DNA of 64,000 nucleotides, from assembly GCF_017349315.1 (NCBI RefSeq), contig NZ_JAFMPP010000009.1, forward strand, positions 109,732 through 173,731, in the 5' to 3' direction. This DNA comes from Jiella flava. Lineage in GTDB: Bacteria > Pseudomonadota > Alphaproteobacteria > Rhizobiales > Rhizobiaceae. The stretch's first letter is position 1; every line of letters begins with the position of its first letter. The notes under the pieces were generated by a model. That model was not told the origin of the DNA and did no database searches. It saw only the letters and a program-made list of their open reading frames with translations. This document shows positions 27,573-42,807 of this stretch, one piece after another. Both the position numbers and the translations under genes were made by a program.

Positions 27573-28229
27573 ATGAGCGAGACCAAAGAAAACATTGCGT
27601 CACTCATGGGCACCAAGCGCCTCGCCGATGCTGTGCGCCAGGCCAAGATCGCCGCGGCCCAGCGCTCCGACGTGGTGGTCGACATCCGCGAGGCGGACCG
27701 CGCCCGGCTGGAGATCCTAGCCGAGGAATTGCAGCCGATCACCCGCGAAATCGAGCCCGGCGACGACTATTTCGACTTCACCGTCTCGGGCGGCAGCCAT
27801 CCCCGGTTGTGGATCGATGGCACCGCCAATGTGATGATGGCCCGCGATCGGCGCACCTATCGCTTCGTCCGCGAAACCCGGCTCGGGCGACTGACCCTTG
27901 CCGAATCCACTGAGCCGCGCACCATCGCCGATCACGTCACCGAATATGTCGCCGAGCGCATCGTCGAGCGGGAAAAGGCCTATGCGGCCGATGATTTCCT
28001 CAACGGTGGCGCCGTTTATCAGCATACGCGGGCGGTCAAGGTCGCGCAGGACAACGCCGAGCCGATGCGCTTGTCGCAGCCGCAGCAGGACGCTGTGCCG
28101 GCCAAGCCCCGTCGCTCGAAGGGCAGTGACTTTGCGGTCGCGCTTGTCTGGCTGATGATCGGTGCGGTGCTCGGGGCCGGCGTCCTGCTGGCGATCGCCT
28201 CCTATCGCGGCATGATCATCGGCGGCTGA
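27573..28229 (+). CDS. tail-anchored hypothetical protein
   Basis: 218 residues from the ATG at 27573, with GGGGCGAG upstream. The soluble N-terminal part (SLMGTKRLADAVRQAKIAAAQRSDVVVDIREADRARLEILAEELQPI) includes DDYFDFTVSGGSHPRLWIDGTANVMMARDRRTYRFV, which looks like a compact conserved domain. One hydrophobic segment closes the protein (FAVALVWLMIGAVLGAGVLLAIASY), so it is likely anchored to the inner membrane by its C-terminus. I do not recognise the family. It is the last gene before the photosynthesis cluster and points toward bchP. The 225-base gap 28230-28454 holds no clear terminator. Confidence 0.75.
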   Translation: MSETKENIASLMGTKRLADAVRQAKIAAAQRSDVVVDIREADRARLEILAEELQPITREIEPGDDYFDFTVSGGSHPRLWIDGTANVMMARDRRTYRFVRETRLGRLTLAESTEPRTIADHVTEYVAERIVEREKAYAADDFLNGGAVYQHTRAVKVAQDNAEPMRLSQPQQDAVPAKPRRSKGSDFAVALVWLMIGAVLGAGVLLAIASYRGMIIGG

Positions 28230-28454
28230 CGGCGGCGCGTCCGGCCGCCATCTCCTCAAGACGCGCTCAGATCTGAACGCTTCGGCCCGAGGAGCGCAGC
28301 GATCGATGATGGGCTCTTGGTTGTTGGCGCGCCAGCGGGGTTCGTCGCACAGTCATGGTCTTGCGAAGATTAACGACGGTCTTGGCGGTGGCCGCAATTT
28401 TGCGGTGCTCCAAAGAGCACAGTCTGAATTGCACGGTTTGCGTTCCATCCGGCG

Positions 28455-29675
28455 TTATGGCGAGACCAGCCGGAAGAGGTGGGCGAGATCCTTGAAGAAG
28501 ATCTTCATATGTGCCGCTGGACGGGCCCGGACCAGCGTTTTGTTCATATAGGCCTCCCAGGTCAGACGCTGCACGTCCTTGTCCCGGCAGATGGCGACGA
28601 AGCGCTCGCGCTGGGCGTCTGAACGATACCAGAACCACTGCATCATTCCGAGGATCCAAAACACCCGGCCGTGCGCGCGCATGAACGTTTTGCGGGCGCT
28701 GGCGAGCGCTTTGGCATCGCCGGTCGCCAGGAAGCGCGAGGCGGCCTCTGCCACCATCACGGCGCTGGCCATGGCGTAATAGATGCCTTCGCCGGAGGCG
28801 GGAGCGACGACGCCGGCCGCATCGCCGGTCAGGATCACATCCCGGCCATTATCCCATTTTTTCAAAGGCTTCAAAGGGATCGGCGCGCCTTCCTTGCGAA
28901 TGGTTTCAGCCGCCGACAAGCCCGCCGCTTGTTTCAGCCGCTCGACCGCCGGGCGCAGCCGATAGCCCTTGATGGCACTTCCCGTGCCGATTGACGCCGT
29001 TTCGCCATGGGGAAAGATCCAGCCGTAGAAATCCGGCGAGATGCCGCCTTGATAATAGACGTCGCATCGGGTGGAATCGTAGGCGGCCTCACTGCGCAGA
29101 GCCTTCGCCCGGATGATTTCGTGATAGGCGAAGACGAACGAGACCTTATGGGCGCCGGGGATTTCCTGGCGCGCCACCGCCGAGCAGGCGCCATCGGCAC
29201 CGATCACCAATTTTGCGCAAAGCCGCTGGCCATCGCCCTTTCTCGGAGCCTCGACGTCTCGGCCGGGATGGTAGCGCACCATCGTCTTGTCGCCGAGGCG
29301 ATCGATCGCGATGAAGTGGCCGGTCAATCGATGGGCGCCGGCGCGGGCGGCGCGCTGGCGCAGCCATTCGTCGAAATGCTCCCGGTCGACCATGCCGACA
29401 TAGCCGTCGTCGATCGGCATCGACACGCGCTTTTTCGACGGGGCGACCATCTCGGCGCTGGCGATCCGGGCGACCAGCAGATCGGGGGCGATATCGAAAT
29501 CACGCAGCAATCGTGGCGGAATGGCGCCGCCGCACGGCTTGATGCGCCCCGCTTTATCGAGAAGTGCAACCGAAACGCCTTGGCTGGCGAGACGCTCGGC
29601 AGCCGTGGCTCCGGCTGGCCCGCCGCCGACAACGACGACATCGAAGACGGGGATATTAAAGACTTTGTCGCTCAT
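28455..29675 (-). CDS. bchP: geranylgeranyl reductase (bacteriochlorophyll side chain)
   Basis: 406 residues from the ATG at 29675, which overlaps the upstream stop (ATGA). The open frame extends further but only inside the neighbour. The FAD site is at the N-terminus (FDVVVVGGGPAGATAAERLASQG), followed by CGGAIPPRLL and, near residue 280, DVILTGDAAGVVAPASGEGIYYAM, all typical of ChlP/BchP. The enzyme reduces the geranylgeranyl tail of bacteriochlorophyll to phytyl in three NADPH steps at the membrane. It is the last gene of the bchG operon and marks the left edge of the photosynthesis cluster. Confidence 0.96.
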   Translation of the reverse strand: MSDKVFNIPVFDVVVVGGGPAGATAAERLASQGVSVALLDKAGRIKPCGGAIPPRLLRDFDIAPDLLVARIASAEMVAPSKKRVSMPIDDGYVGMVDREHFDEWLRQRAARAGAHRLTGHFIAIDRLGDKTMVRYHPGRDVEAPRKGDGQRLCAKLVIGADGACSAVARQEIPGAHKVSFVFAYHEIIRAKALRSEAAYDSTRCDVYYQGGISPDFYGWIFPHGETASIGTGSAIKGYRLRPAVERLKQAAGLSAAETIRKEGAPIPLKPLKKWDNGRDVILTGDAAGVVAPASGEGIYYAMASAVMVAEAASRFLATGDAKALASARKTFMRAHGRVFWILGMMQWFWYRSDAQRERFVAICRDKDVQRLTWEAYMNKTLVRARPAAHMKIFFKDLAHLFRLVSP

Positions 29676-31033
29676 GCCGCAATCGCCTCGCTGGCGTGAT
29701 GAATGTCGCCGACCGCCACTGTGTTTGAGGGCCCAAGGCCGCTCGCCGAGGAACGGCCGACAATGGCCCTTGCGGCCAGGCGGACGGAGAGAATGAAGAG
29801 CAGGGCCTCGACGACGAAGACACTGGCATAGGCCGCGCTGCCCTTGCCACCAAGCCCGAGGCCGACGAGATCGACGGCCACGGTGCCCAGAAATCCGCCC
29901 GCGCCAAAGGCGATGGCTTGCGCTGCGCCCCAGATCCCCATGCGCATGCCTTCGCGCCCCGGCGCGCCCTCGCGGGCGAGGCCCATCATCTGGCCGATTG
30001 CCGCGACCGCAAACATCCCGTTGAACAGGCCAAGAGCAAAGACGGGCACGCGCAGCGGTATGCCGAGAGGCACGATGCCGGCGGCCGCAAGCGCCGCAAG
30101 CGCCATGGCCGAGCCAAGGCAGCCGACGATGCACAGGCTGCGCAAAATACGCGGAACGTATCGTCCCAGCAGTGGTGCCGCAGCGGCGACGGCGACCATG
30201 CCGGCAAGCGCGCCGCCGTTCTGGACGCTCGACAGCAGCGTGGTCTCGCCGGGGGTCATCTGGAAGACGAGACCGGCAAAGGGCTCCAGAATGAGATCCT
30301 GGCCGCTATAGGCCAGCATGGAGACGCAGATGAAGACGGTGAAACGCCGGGTCTGGGGCTCACACCAGACGGTCGCCAGAGCCTCCCGGAACGCCGGCTT
30401 CGGCGGGACTGGTGCAGCCGCGTCGTCCGCCGATGGCGCTGGCTCGACACCGAGAATGGCCGCAACGCTGACGAGGAAAGCGATGGCGCAGACGCCGGCG
30501 ACGATGACAATGAGCCGCTCGGCCGAATAGGGATCGAGCAGGCGGCCGATGACCGCCGTCGTCACCACGAAGCCGGCGATCATCATCATCCAGATCAGCG
30601 TTGCCGCCGGACCGCGCCGCGCCTCGGTGATGTGCGTGGCGACGAGGGTCAAGAGGTTGGTTCCTGCCAGCCCGACGCCGATGCCGATGGCGATGAAGGC
30701 GACGGTGCCGGCGAGCACACCGGCGATCCGGTCATTTGCGATCAGGCCGGTCGCGGCTGCCGCGCCGGTGGCGCCAAGGGCGAGGATCGCCATGCCGATG
30801 ACGATGAACGGCGTGCGTCGTCGCCCGCCATCCGAGCCGTGGCCGAACAGCGGCCGCATGGTCTGCAGGGCGTAATGGATGCCGACCAGGGCGCCGGGCA
30901 CGATTGCCGGCAAGGCCAGCTCGACCACCATGATACGGTTCAGCGTCGAGGTGGTGATGACGACCATCGCGCCGAGCGCCGTCTGGACCAGCGCCAGCCG
31001 GACGATCTGCAGCCAGGACAGATTGTGCGTCAT
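29672..31033 (-). CDS. PucC/BCH2-family major facilitator, bacteriochlorophyll delivery
   Basis: 453 residues from the ATG at 31033; an in-frame start at 31066 overlaps bchG and is less likely. About 12 membrane segments are visible. The family pattern includes GTLNRIMVVELALPAIVPGALVGIHYALQ (here ..TSTLNRIM..), SGQDLILEPFAGLVFQMTPGETTLLSSVQNGG and GIWGAAQAIAFGAGGFLG. This is the PucC/LhaA/BCH2 family, integral membrane proteins needed to assemble light-harvesting complexes. Its place between bchG and bchP fits the gene often called bch2 or orf427. It is distinct from lhaA at 43.5 kb, its paralogue. It lies four bases after bchG. Confidence 0.93.
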   Translation of the reverse strand: MTHNLSWLQIVRLALVQTALGAMVVITTSTLNRIMVVELALPAIVPGALVGIHYALQTMRPLFGHGSDGGRRRTPFIVIGMAILALGATGAAAATGLIANDRIAGVLAGTVAFIAIGIGVGLAGTNLLTLVATHITEARRGPAATLIWMMMIAGFVVTTAVIGRLLDPYSAERLIVIVAGVCAIAFLVSVAAILGVEPAPSADDAAAPVPPKPAFREALATVWCEPQTRRFTVFICVSMLAYSGQDLILEPFAGLVFQMTPGETTLLSSVQNGGALAGMVAVAAAAPLLGRYVPRILRSLCIVGCLGSAMALAALAAAGIVPLGIPLRVPVFALGLFNGMFAVAAIGQMMGLAREGAPGREGMRMGIWGAAQAIAFGAGGFLGTVAVDLVGLGLGGKGSAAYASVFVVEALLFILSVRLAARAIVGRSSASGLGPSNTVAVGDIHHASEAIAA

Positions 31034-31037
31034 CGTT

Positions 31038-31955
31038 CTAGCTTCCGATGATGCCGGACAAGGCAAAGGCGGTGACCATCATGCCGGCGACATAGAGGCT
31101 GGTGCCCGTCGCATTGTACCAGGGCGCGCGGCTGCGCGGATCGTTGACGAAGTGGCGCATCAGGCCCAGTTGAACGGCGATCGACGCCGTCACGATCAGC
31201 GACGAGATCGGAGCGCTCCAGGCAAAGAGCAGTCCCGCTGCCATGATCTGCGGCACCGCCATCACGCCGCAGGCAATCAGCGCGGCGGCTTTGACGCCGT
31301 ATTGGACCGGCAGTGTGCGGACGCCGAGGGCCACGTCGCCCTCGATCGCCTTGAAATCGTTCAGCGTCATGATTCCGTGGGCGCCGATGCTGTAAAGGCA
31401 GGCGATGACGATGATCCGAGCGTCCGGCAGGCCGCTGGCGACCACTGCTGCGCCGGTGAACCAGGCAAGGCCCTCATAGGCGAAGGCGACAGCGGCATTG
31501 CCCCACCAGCCATTGCGCTTCAGCCGCAACGGCGGCGCGCTGTAGGCCCAGGCGAGCAGGCATCCAAGGCATGAGGCAAGCCCCACCCACGGACCGAACA
31601 ACCCGGCGACGACGAGGGAAAGGGCGGTCCAAACAATCGCGACATAGAGCGCCGAGCGCCCTGGCATTCGCCCCGAAGGAATTGGCCGGTTCGGCTCGTT
31701 GATGGCATCGACATGCCGATCGAACCAGTCGTTCACCGCCTGGCTCGCGCCGCAGAGCAGCGGACCGGCGAGAACGACGCCGGCAAGCACGATCCAGACT
31801 GTGTCATGATGAGGGGGAGCCGACGAGCGCGCCGAAATCGCGCCGCAGCCGAAGGCCCACATCGGCGCAAACCAGGTGATCGGCTTCAACAACTCGATCC
31901 CGGCCGAGAGGCTCGGGCGCGTGGTGGCCGGAGAATCGACGATCAAGCGGCTCAT
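31038..31955 (-). CDS. bchG: bacteriochlorophyll synthase
   Basis: 305 residues, a polytopic UbiA-family prenyltransferase. The diagnostic prenyl-diphosphate/Mg site is NDWFDRHVDAINEPNRPIPSGR at about residue 75-95, and the second site includes LNDFKAIEGDVALGVRTLPVQYG. It esterifies bacteriochlorophyllide a with geranylgeranyl or phytyl diphosphate at the inner membrane. It leads the operon bchG-pucC-like-bchP. A PpsR-type palindrome and a promoter lie just upstream. The ATG lies six bases after the predicted -10 box and has no ribosome site, so the mRNA may be leaderless. Confidence 0.96.
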   Translation of the reverse strand: MSRLIVDSPATTRPSLSAGIELLKPITWFAPMWAFGCGAISARSSAPPHHDTVWIVLAGVVLAGPLLCGASQAVNDWFDRHVDAINEPNRPIPSGRMPGRSALYVAIVWTALSLVVAGLFGPWVGLASCLGCLLAWAYSAPPLRLKRNGWWGNAAVAFAYEGLAWFTGAAVVASGLPDARIIVIACLYSIGAHGIMTLNDFKAIEGDVALGVRTLPVQYGVKAAALIACGVMAVPQIMAAGLLFAWSAPISSLIVTASIAVQLGLMRHFVNDPRSRAPWYNATGTSLYVAGMMVTAFALSGIIGS

Positions 31956-31961
31956 AGACCG

Positions 31962-31990
31962 AGGCTAGGCGCAGCGGGTGCAGGTGTCAA
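31962..31990 (-). promoter_or_regulatory. predicted bchG promoter
   Basis: On the minus strand, TTGACA (31990-31985), a 17-base spacer and TAGCCT (31967-31962). The -35 box is one half of the PpsR palindrome, so a bound repressor would block RNA polymerase directly. Confidence 0.6.
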
Positions 31991-32002
31991 ACTAATTTGA
32001 CA
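31985..32002. promoter_or_regulatory. PpsR/CrtJ operator upstream of bchG
   Basis: TGTCAAACTAATTTGACA, a perfect TGT-N12-ACA palindrome with full TGTCAA/TTGACA arms. This is the known PpsR/CrtJ binding consensus. Its left arm is the -35 box of the predicted bchG promoter. Confidence 0.85.
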
Positions 32003-32143
32003 CAGAGGTTGTCCATAATGGTCTGGGCTCAGACTTTGAGCTGACGATCGTGTGCATCACCTCATCGTGACCGCGTTCACAGCGTGGGGCGGCGCCGCTC
32101 AGGTCCACCGCTTTGCCCGATAAAAATCATCGGATCGCAGTCA

Positions 32144-33583
32144 TCACTGGATCTCGTCGCTGTCCGCGCCATTGTCCGAGACACTGCCGGCGATGTTGTG
32201 CCGGCGCAGCTTGGAATAGAGGCTCTGGCGGCTCAAACCCAGCATTTCGGCTGCCGAGGCGCGATTGTTACGAGTCAGTTCCAGCGCTGCCTCGATGCAC
32301 AATTGCTCGATGATATCCGCCGTCTCGCGGATGATCTCCCGTAAGGGCACACGGCCAACGAGACCGGTCATGTCGTTGGCGGAGCGGAACGGCGTCGCCG
32401 GCGCGGGGCGGGCGAAGCTGCGCTGAGCGCGGCGAATCGAAAAGCCATAATAGCGCTTGTCGCCGTCGATGATCGCCGAACCGCTGATCTCGACCTCGAC
32501 TCCGCCGCTGAAACGGCTGTTCAGCACGGTGCCGAAGCTGCCGACGAAGCCGTCGGCATCGATCGCCTTCATCAAGATGTTCAATTCGACGCCGCGCCGA
32601 CCGACGATCTCGTCCAGTGGCCGGCCAATGGCCTGGCTGCGACTGGCGATCTCGGAGATGTCGAGGAAGCTTTCGTTGATGTCGTGGATCAACCGGTCGG
32701 CGCCGATCACCACGATGCCATCCGGCAATATCTGTCCAACGCGGGCGATGAGATTGGTCTCACGATGGGAGGCCAGCGCCTGCTGTGTGCCGATGAAGCG
32801 CAGGATGATGCGGCCAGTGCCCTGCTGTCGGTAGAATTGCGCCGAGACCGGCTCTGCCTGTTGGCTTGCAATGGCTGTCAGCTTGCGGATCTCGGCCTCG
32901 CCGGAGCCGCGTGCTGCGGCGAGCAGACGATCTGCCTCGGACAGGCTCGTTGATGCGAACAGATTGCCCAATCCGAAACCGGCAAGACGTCGCCCGTCCC
33001 TCTCGAACCGCTGGCGCGCCGACAGATTGGCGTCGGTGATACGCCCACTGGCGGCATCAATGATGACGATGGGTTCGGCAGCGGTATCGAACAGCACCCG
33101 ATACTGTGTCTCGGCGATGCGCAGTCGCGCATAGTCGGTTTCAAGGGCGAGCTGGGTCTCGACGAGATTTTGCTGCAGCGCCGCCATCGTCCGCAGATCG
33201 CGGCCCAGAGCGATGCGGGCACCGTTCTTGGTCAGCGGCAGCACCGAATAGCTGATCGGCAAGTCCGGGCCGCTCGGCATCGGATGGTTGATCTCACTCC
33301 GGCCGGCGCCCCGCGAGTCGCGATCGCGGGAAAGCAGGCGCTCGACCTTCTGGCGGCTCTCGGTCGTGACGACGTCGATAAACCGGCAGCCCACCCACTG
33401 CTTTTCGGCGTCGGCAAACAGGTCGGTCTCGCGGATTGCGACGTCGGCGATCGTCCCGCTCGAGTCGAGCAGGAGAGCAACATCGGTCGTTGCCGTGACG
33501 AGATTGGCGACCAACGCTGCTTCCAGGTCTGCAAATGAATGGCTCGGGTCGGAAAACTGCCGGCCAGTGCTCGGATGTTCCAT
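32144..33583 (-). CDS. ppsR: PpsR/CrtJ photosynthesis transcription repressor
   Basis: 479 residues from the ATG at 33583 (a TTG two codons upstream is the alternative). The N-terminal PAS-like domain (ADLEAALVANLVTATTDVALLLDSSG) is followed by a glutamine-rich helix (LQQNLVETQLALETDYARLR), two PAS domains (from LFDTAAEPIVIID and from LPDGIVVIGADRLIHDIN) and a C-terminal Fis-type helix-turn-helix (RASAAEMLGLSRQSLYSKLRRHNI). It represses bch, crt and puc-type genes in response to oxygen and light. Only two cysteines are present, Cys66 and Cys429. Cys429 matches the conserved HTH-proximal Cys424 of Rhodobacter PpsR; the Cys251 partner is absent. It lies next to its antirepressor gene ppaA. Confidence 0.96.
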   Translation of the reverse strand: MEHPSTGRQFSDPSHSFADLEAALVANLVTATTDVALLLDSSGTIADVAIRETDLFADAEKQWVGCRFIDVVTTESRQKVERLLSRDRDSRGAGRSEINHPMPSGPDLPISYSVLPLTKNGARIALGRDLRTMAALQQNLVETQLALETDYARLRIAETQYRVLFDTAAEPIVIIDAASGRITDANLSARQRFERDGRRLAGFGLGNLFASTSLSEADRLLAAARGSGEAEIRKLTAIASQQAEPVSAQFYRQQGTGRIILRFIGTQQALASHRETNLIARVGQILPDGIVVIGADRLIHDINESFLDISEIASRSQAIGRPLDEIVGRRGVELNILMKAIDADGFVGSFGTVLNSRFSGGVEVEISGSAIIDGDKRYYGFSIRRAQRSFARPAPATPFRSANDMTGLVGRVPLREIIRETADIIEQLCIEAALELTRNNRASAAEMLGLSRQSLYSKLRRHNIAGSVSDNGADSDEIQ

Positions 33584-33649
33584 CCTCAAGGCACCTATCT
33601 CTTGCCCGTCTCCCTCCGGTTTCGTTCAAGTCCGCTCGCCTCGGGGCTG

Positions 33650-34522
33650 TCAGCGGCCATCGATCAGCAATTCCGCCTGCTCGATGGCGCTGTGCCCATC
33701 TGTCGCGATCAGATCGGCTCCATAGTCATCTAACGACCTTCCTTCCAAGGTGAAAGCCCATCCGCCAAGAAAGATGCGGGTGTCCGGTCGGAACGAGGCA
33801 AATCGAAGCGCCGCCACTTGATTTCGGACGGAAGCTAAAAAGCGCTCGCTCCCGACGCTCAGGCCGATCGCGTCATAGGGACGCCGGGCGGCTTGGTCGC
33901 AAAGGCTCTCGAGCGTGGTGTTGGCCTCGACGCAGACGCTCCAGCCGGCGGCGAGGAACAACTCGGCGAGGACGAAGAGACCGAAGGTGTGGTGCTCTCC
34001 CGGAGCAACGGCAAGCAGCACGCTGGCGCGCCCGTCATCCATCACGCAGTGATCGGCGATGCCGTCGCCGGCGCGACCGAGGGCGCGAATCATATGCTGC
34101 AATCGTGCCGACTTGGCCGAGACTTCGACGAAGCTCATGCGGTCGGTCAGCCACATTTCGCCGAGTTCGCGGATGGCAGGCGCCATGATCCGGGTCAGCA
34201 CCGTCTCCAGATCCATGCCACGGGCGCGCAGGCCGATGAGATGGTGCCATTGAGCATCGGTGTCGCCGGAAAGGACCAGGCCGAAAAACCGCTCGGCTTC
34301 GATTTTCTGGCGATACTCCAGCCGGGCATTCACCGGCTTGGCCGCATCGTCTTCGTGCGAGGCATAGAGCGACGGGATCACCTTCTTGACGATGGCGTCG
34401 GAGAGCCGTCCGCGCCAGTCATTATCCTGGTAACTGTCAATCGAATTTGACAATGATGGCGGGTCGGACGTCGTCCGACGATCCGGAAACTGCAATTGTC
34501 GCACTTGGGGGATGCCCACCAT
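33650..34522 (-). CDS. ppaA: PpaA/AerR cobalamin-binding antirepressor
   Basis: 290 residues from the ATG at 34522, with GGAGGGG seven bases upstream, a strong site. The SCHIC/cobalamin-binding region is clear: RMSFVEVSAKSARLQHMIRALG, then SVLLAVAPGEHHTFGLFVLAELFLAAGW, with the EHHTFG histidines that coordinate B12 in AerR, and IFLGGWAF. AerR/PpaA proteins use cobalamin as a light cofactor and modulate PpsR/CrtJ DNA binding. The gene is 67 bases upstream of ppsR on the same strand. A perfect PpsR palindrome lies inside its first 30 codons. The N-terminal ~60 residues, in which AerR has its DNA-contacting extension, are present. Confidence 0.94.
   Translation of the reverse strand: MVGIPQVRQLQFPDRRTTSDPPSLSNSIDSYQDNDWRGRLSDAIVKKVIPSLYASHEDDAAKPVNARLEYRQKIEAERFFGLVLSGDTDAQWHHLIGLRARGMDLETVLTRIMAPAIRELGEMWLTDRMSFVEVSAKSARLQHMIRALGRAGDGIADHCVMDDGRASVLLAVAPGEHHTFGLFVLAELFLAAGWSVCVEANTTLESLCDQAARRPYDAIGLSVGSERFLASVRNQVAALRFASFRPDTRIFLGGWAFTLEGRSLDDYGADLIATDGHSAIEQAELLIDGR
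34435..34452. promoter_or_regulatory. PpsR operator inside the 5' end of ppaA
   Basis: TGTCAATCGAATTTGACA, a perfect TGT-N12-ACA palindrome with the same arms as the bchG site. It overlaps codons ~24-30 of ppaA, downstream of a well-supported start, so it probably acts as a roadblock or a looping site rather than at a -35 box; no good -10 lies 17 bases from either arm. Confidence 0.75.
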
Positions 34523-34682
34523 TGATCGCCCCTCCCCATTTTTATCACAAGATCTGTATGATTAAATCCGCGGAAATAAAGGAGTTTATCGGATATAGGA
34601 GCTCATTAGATATTAAGCTTCCTCCAATCGGGAGCATTTTGCAATCGGTAAGCTCAGTGACGATTACTGTAAAATTCGTAGT

Positions 34683-34700
34683 CGTCAATTTGACTTGACA
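34683..34700. promoter_or_regulatory. near-perfect PpsR operator upstream of bchF
   Basis: CGTCAATTTGACTTGACA differs from the TGT-N12-ACA consensus only in its first base. The right arm TTGACA (34695-34700) can be the bchF -35 box; a weak CAGAGT follows at 34718-34723 after 17 bases, seven bases before the bchF ATG. The surrounding AT-rich gap (34523-34730) separates divergent ppaA and bchF. Confidence 0.68.
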
Positions 34701-34730
34701 CTTTCGGGCGTCGGTCGCAGAGTTTCCGGC

Positions 34731-36562
<1,832 letters not shown>

Positions 36563-36574
36563 GGGAGGCGGGCC

Positions 36575-38141
36575 ATGCAACTCACCGTCTGGACCTATGA
36601 AGGACCGCCCCATGTCGGCGCGATGCGCGTCGCCACCGCGATGGAGGGCGTCCATTACGTCCTGCATGCACCGCAGGGCGACACATATGCCGATCTGCTC
36701 TTCACCATGATCGAGCGGCGCGACAAGCGTCCGCCGGTCACCTACACCACCTTCGAGGCCCGCGATCTCGGCAAGGATACGGCGGAGCTCTTCCAGGCGA
36801 CGCTGATCGCCGCCCATGAGCGCTTCAAGCCGCAGGCGATGCTGGTCGGATCGTCCTGCACGGCCGAGCTAATCCAGGACGATCCCGGCGGGCTCGCCCG
36901 GGCGACCGATCTGCCGATCCCGGTGATCCCGCTGGAGCTGCCTTCGTATCAGCGCAAGGAGAACTGGGGCGCGGCCGAGACCTTCTACCAGATCGTGCGG
37001 ACGCTGGCCGGATCGCCCCGGGGCAAAGCGATGGCGGACAGGGCTGACCGTGATCGCCGGCCGCTGTGCAATCTGCTCGGGCCGACGGCGCTCGGCTTCC
37101 GGCATCGCGACGATGTCGCCGAGATCACCAAACTGCTTGGCGAGATCGGCGTCGACGTCGGCGTCGTCGCGCCGCTCGGCGCTGCGCCTGACGATATTGC
37201 GCGGCTCGGCGACGCCGATTTCAACGTCGTGCTGTATCCCGAGATCGCCGGCGTTGCGGCCAAGTGGCTGAAGCGCACCTTCGGCCAGGATTTCACCACG
37301 ACGGTCCCGATCGGTGTCGGCGCGACCCGCGACTTCATCGCCGAGGTTGGCCGGCTCGCGGGGGGCGCTGTCACGGACGCCGCAGGGCGGATCTCGCCGT
37401 CCAATCTCCCGTGGTTTTCGCGCTCGGTCGATTCCAACTATCTGACCGGCAAGCGGGTCTTCGTCTTTGGCGACGCGACCCATGCGCTGGCGGCAGCTCG
37501 CGTCGCGACCGAGGAATTCGGCTTCACCCTGTGCGGGCTTGGGACCTACAGCCGCGAGTTCGCCCGCGACATGCGCGCCGCGGCGGCGCAGCATGGCCTC
37601 GAGGCCGTGATCTCAGACGATTATCTCGATGTCGAGGCGTCGATCGCCGAGGCTCAGCCCGAGCTGGTTCTCGGCACCCAGATGGAGCGGCATATCGCCA
37701 AGCGGCTGGGGATCGCCTGCGCCGTCATTTCGGCGCCGGTGCATGTGCAGGATTATCCCGCCCGCTATTCGCCGCAAATGGGGTTCGAGGGCGCCAATGT
37801 CCTTTGGGACAGCTGGGTCCATCCGCTGGTGATGGGCCTCGAAGAGCATCTTCTCGGCATGTTCCGCGACGATTTCGAGTTCCATGACGGCGCGCGGCCC
37901 TCCCATCTCGGCGCCGGGGCGCGGGTTGAGCCTGCGCCTGAGATGGCGGTGCGCGCCAGCGAGTCGTCTTCCGCCGTGACGGCTGTCGCCGAAGCTGCCG
38001 CGCCGATCGCTCTCGGCTGGGGCTCCGACGCTGAAGAGGAACTGCGCAAAATTCCCTTTTTCGTGCGCGGCAAAGCGCGCCGCAACACCGAACAATTTGC
38101 CCTCGAACGGGGTCTTGCCGAGATCACCGTGGAGACGCTCT

Positions 38142-38170
<29 letters not shown>
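36575..38170 (+). CDS. bchB: light-independent protochlorophyllide reductase subunit B
   Basis: 531 residues, start with GGGAGGCGGGCC upstream. The N-terminus [18 protein letters not shown] and the aspartate ligand of the 4Fe-4S NB-cluster, Asp36 in QGDTYADLL, are conserved, as is [17 protein letters not shown] (Cys ligand). The C-terminus has the PCP-reductase-like domain ([24 protein letters not shown]). It pairs with BchN as the catalytic subunit. The last 29 bases overlap the start of bchH, where the coupling SD lies inside bchB. Confidence 0.97.
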
Positions 38171-42799
<4,629 letters not shown>

Positions 42800-42807
42800 G
42801 GCCGGCC

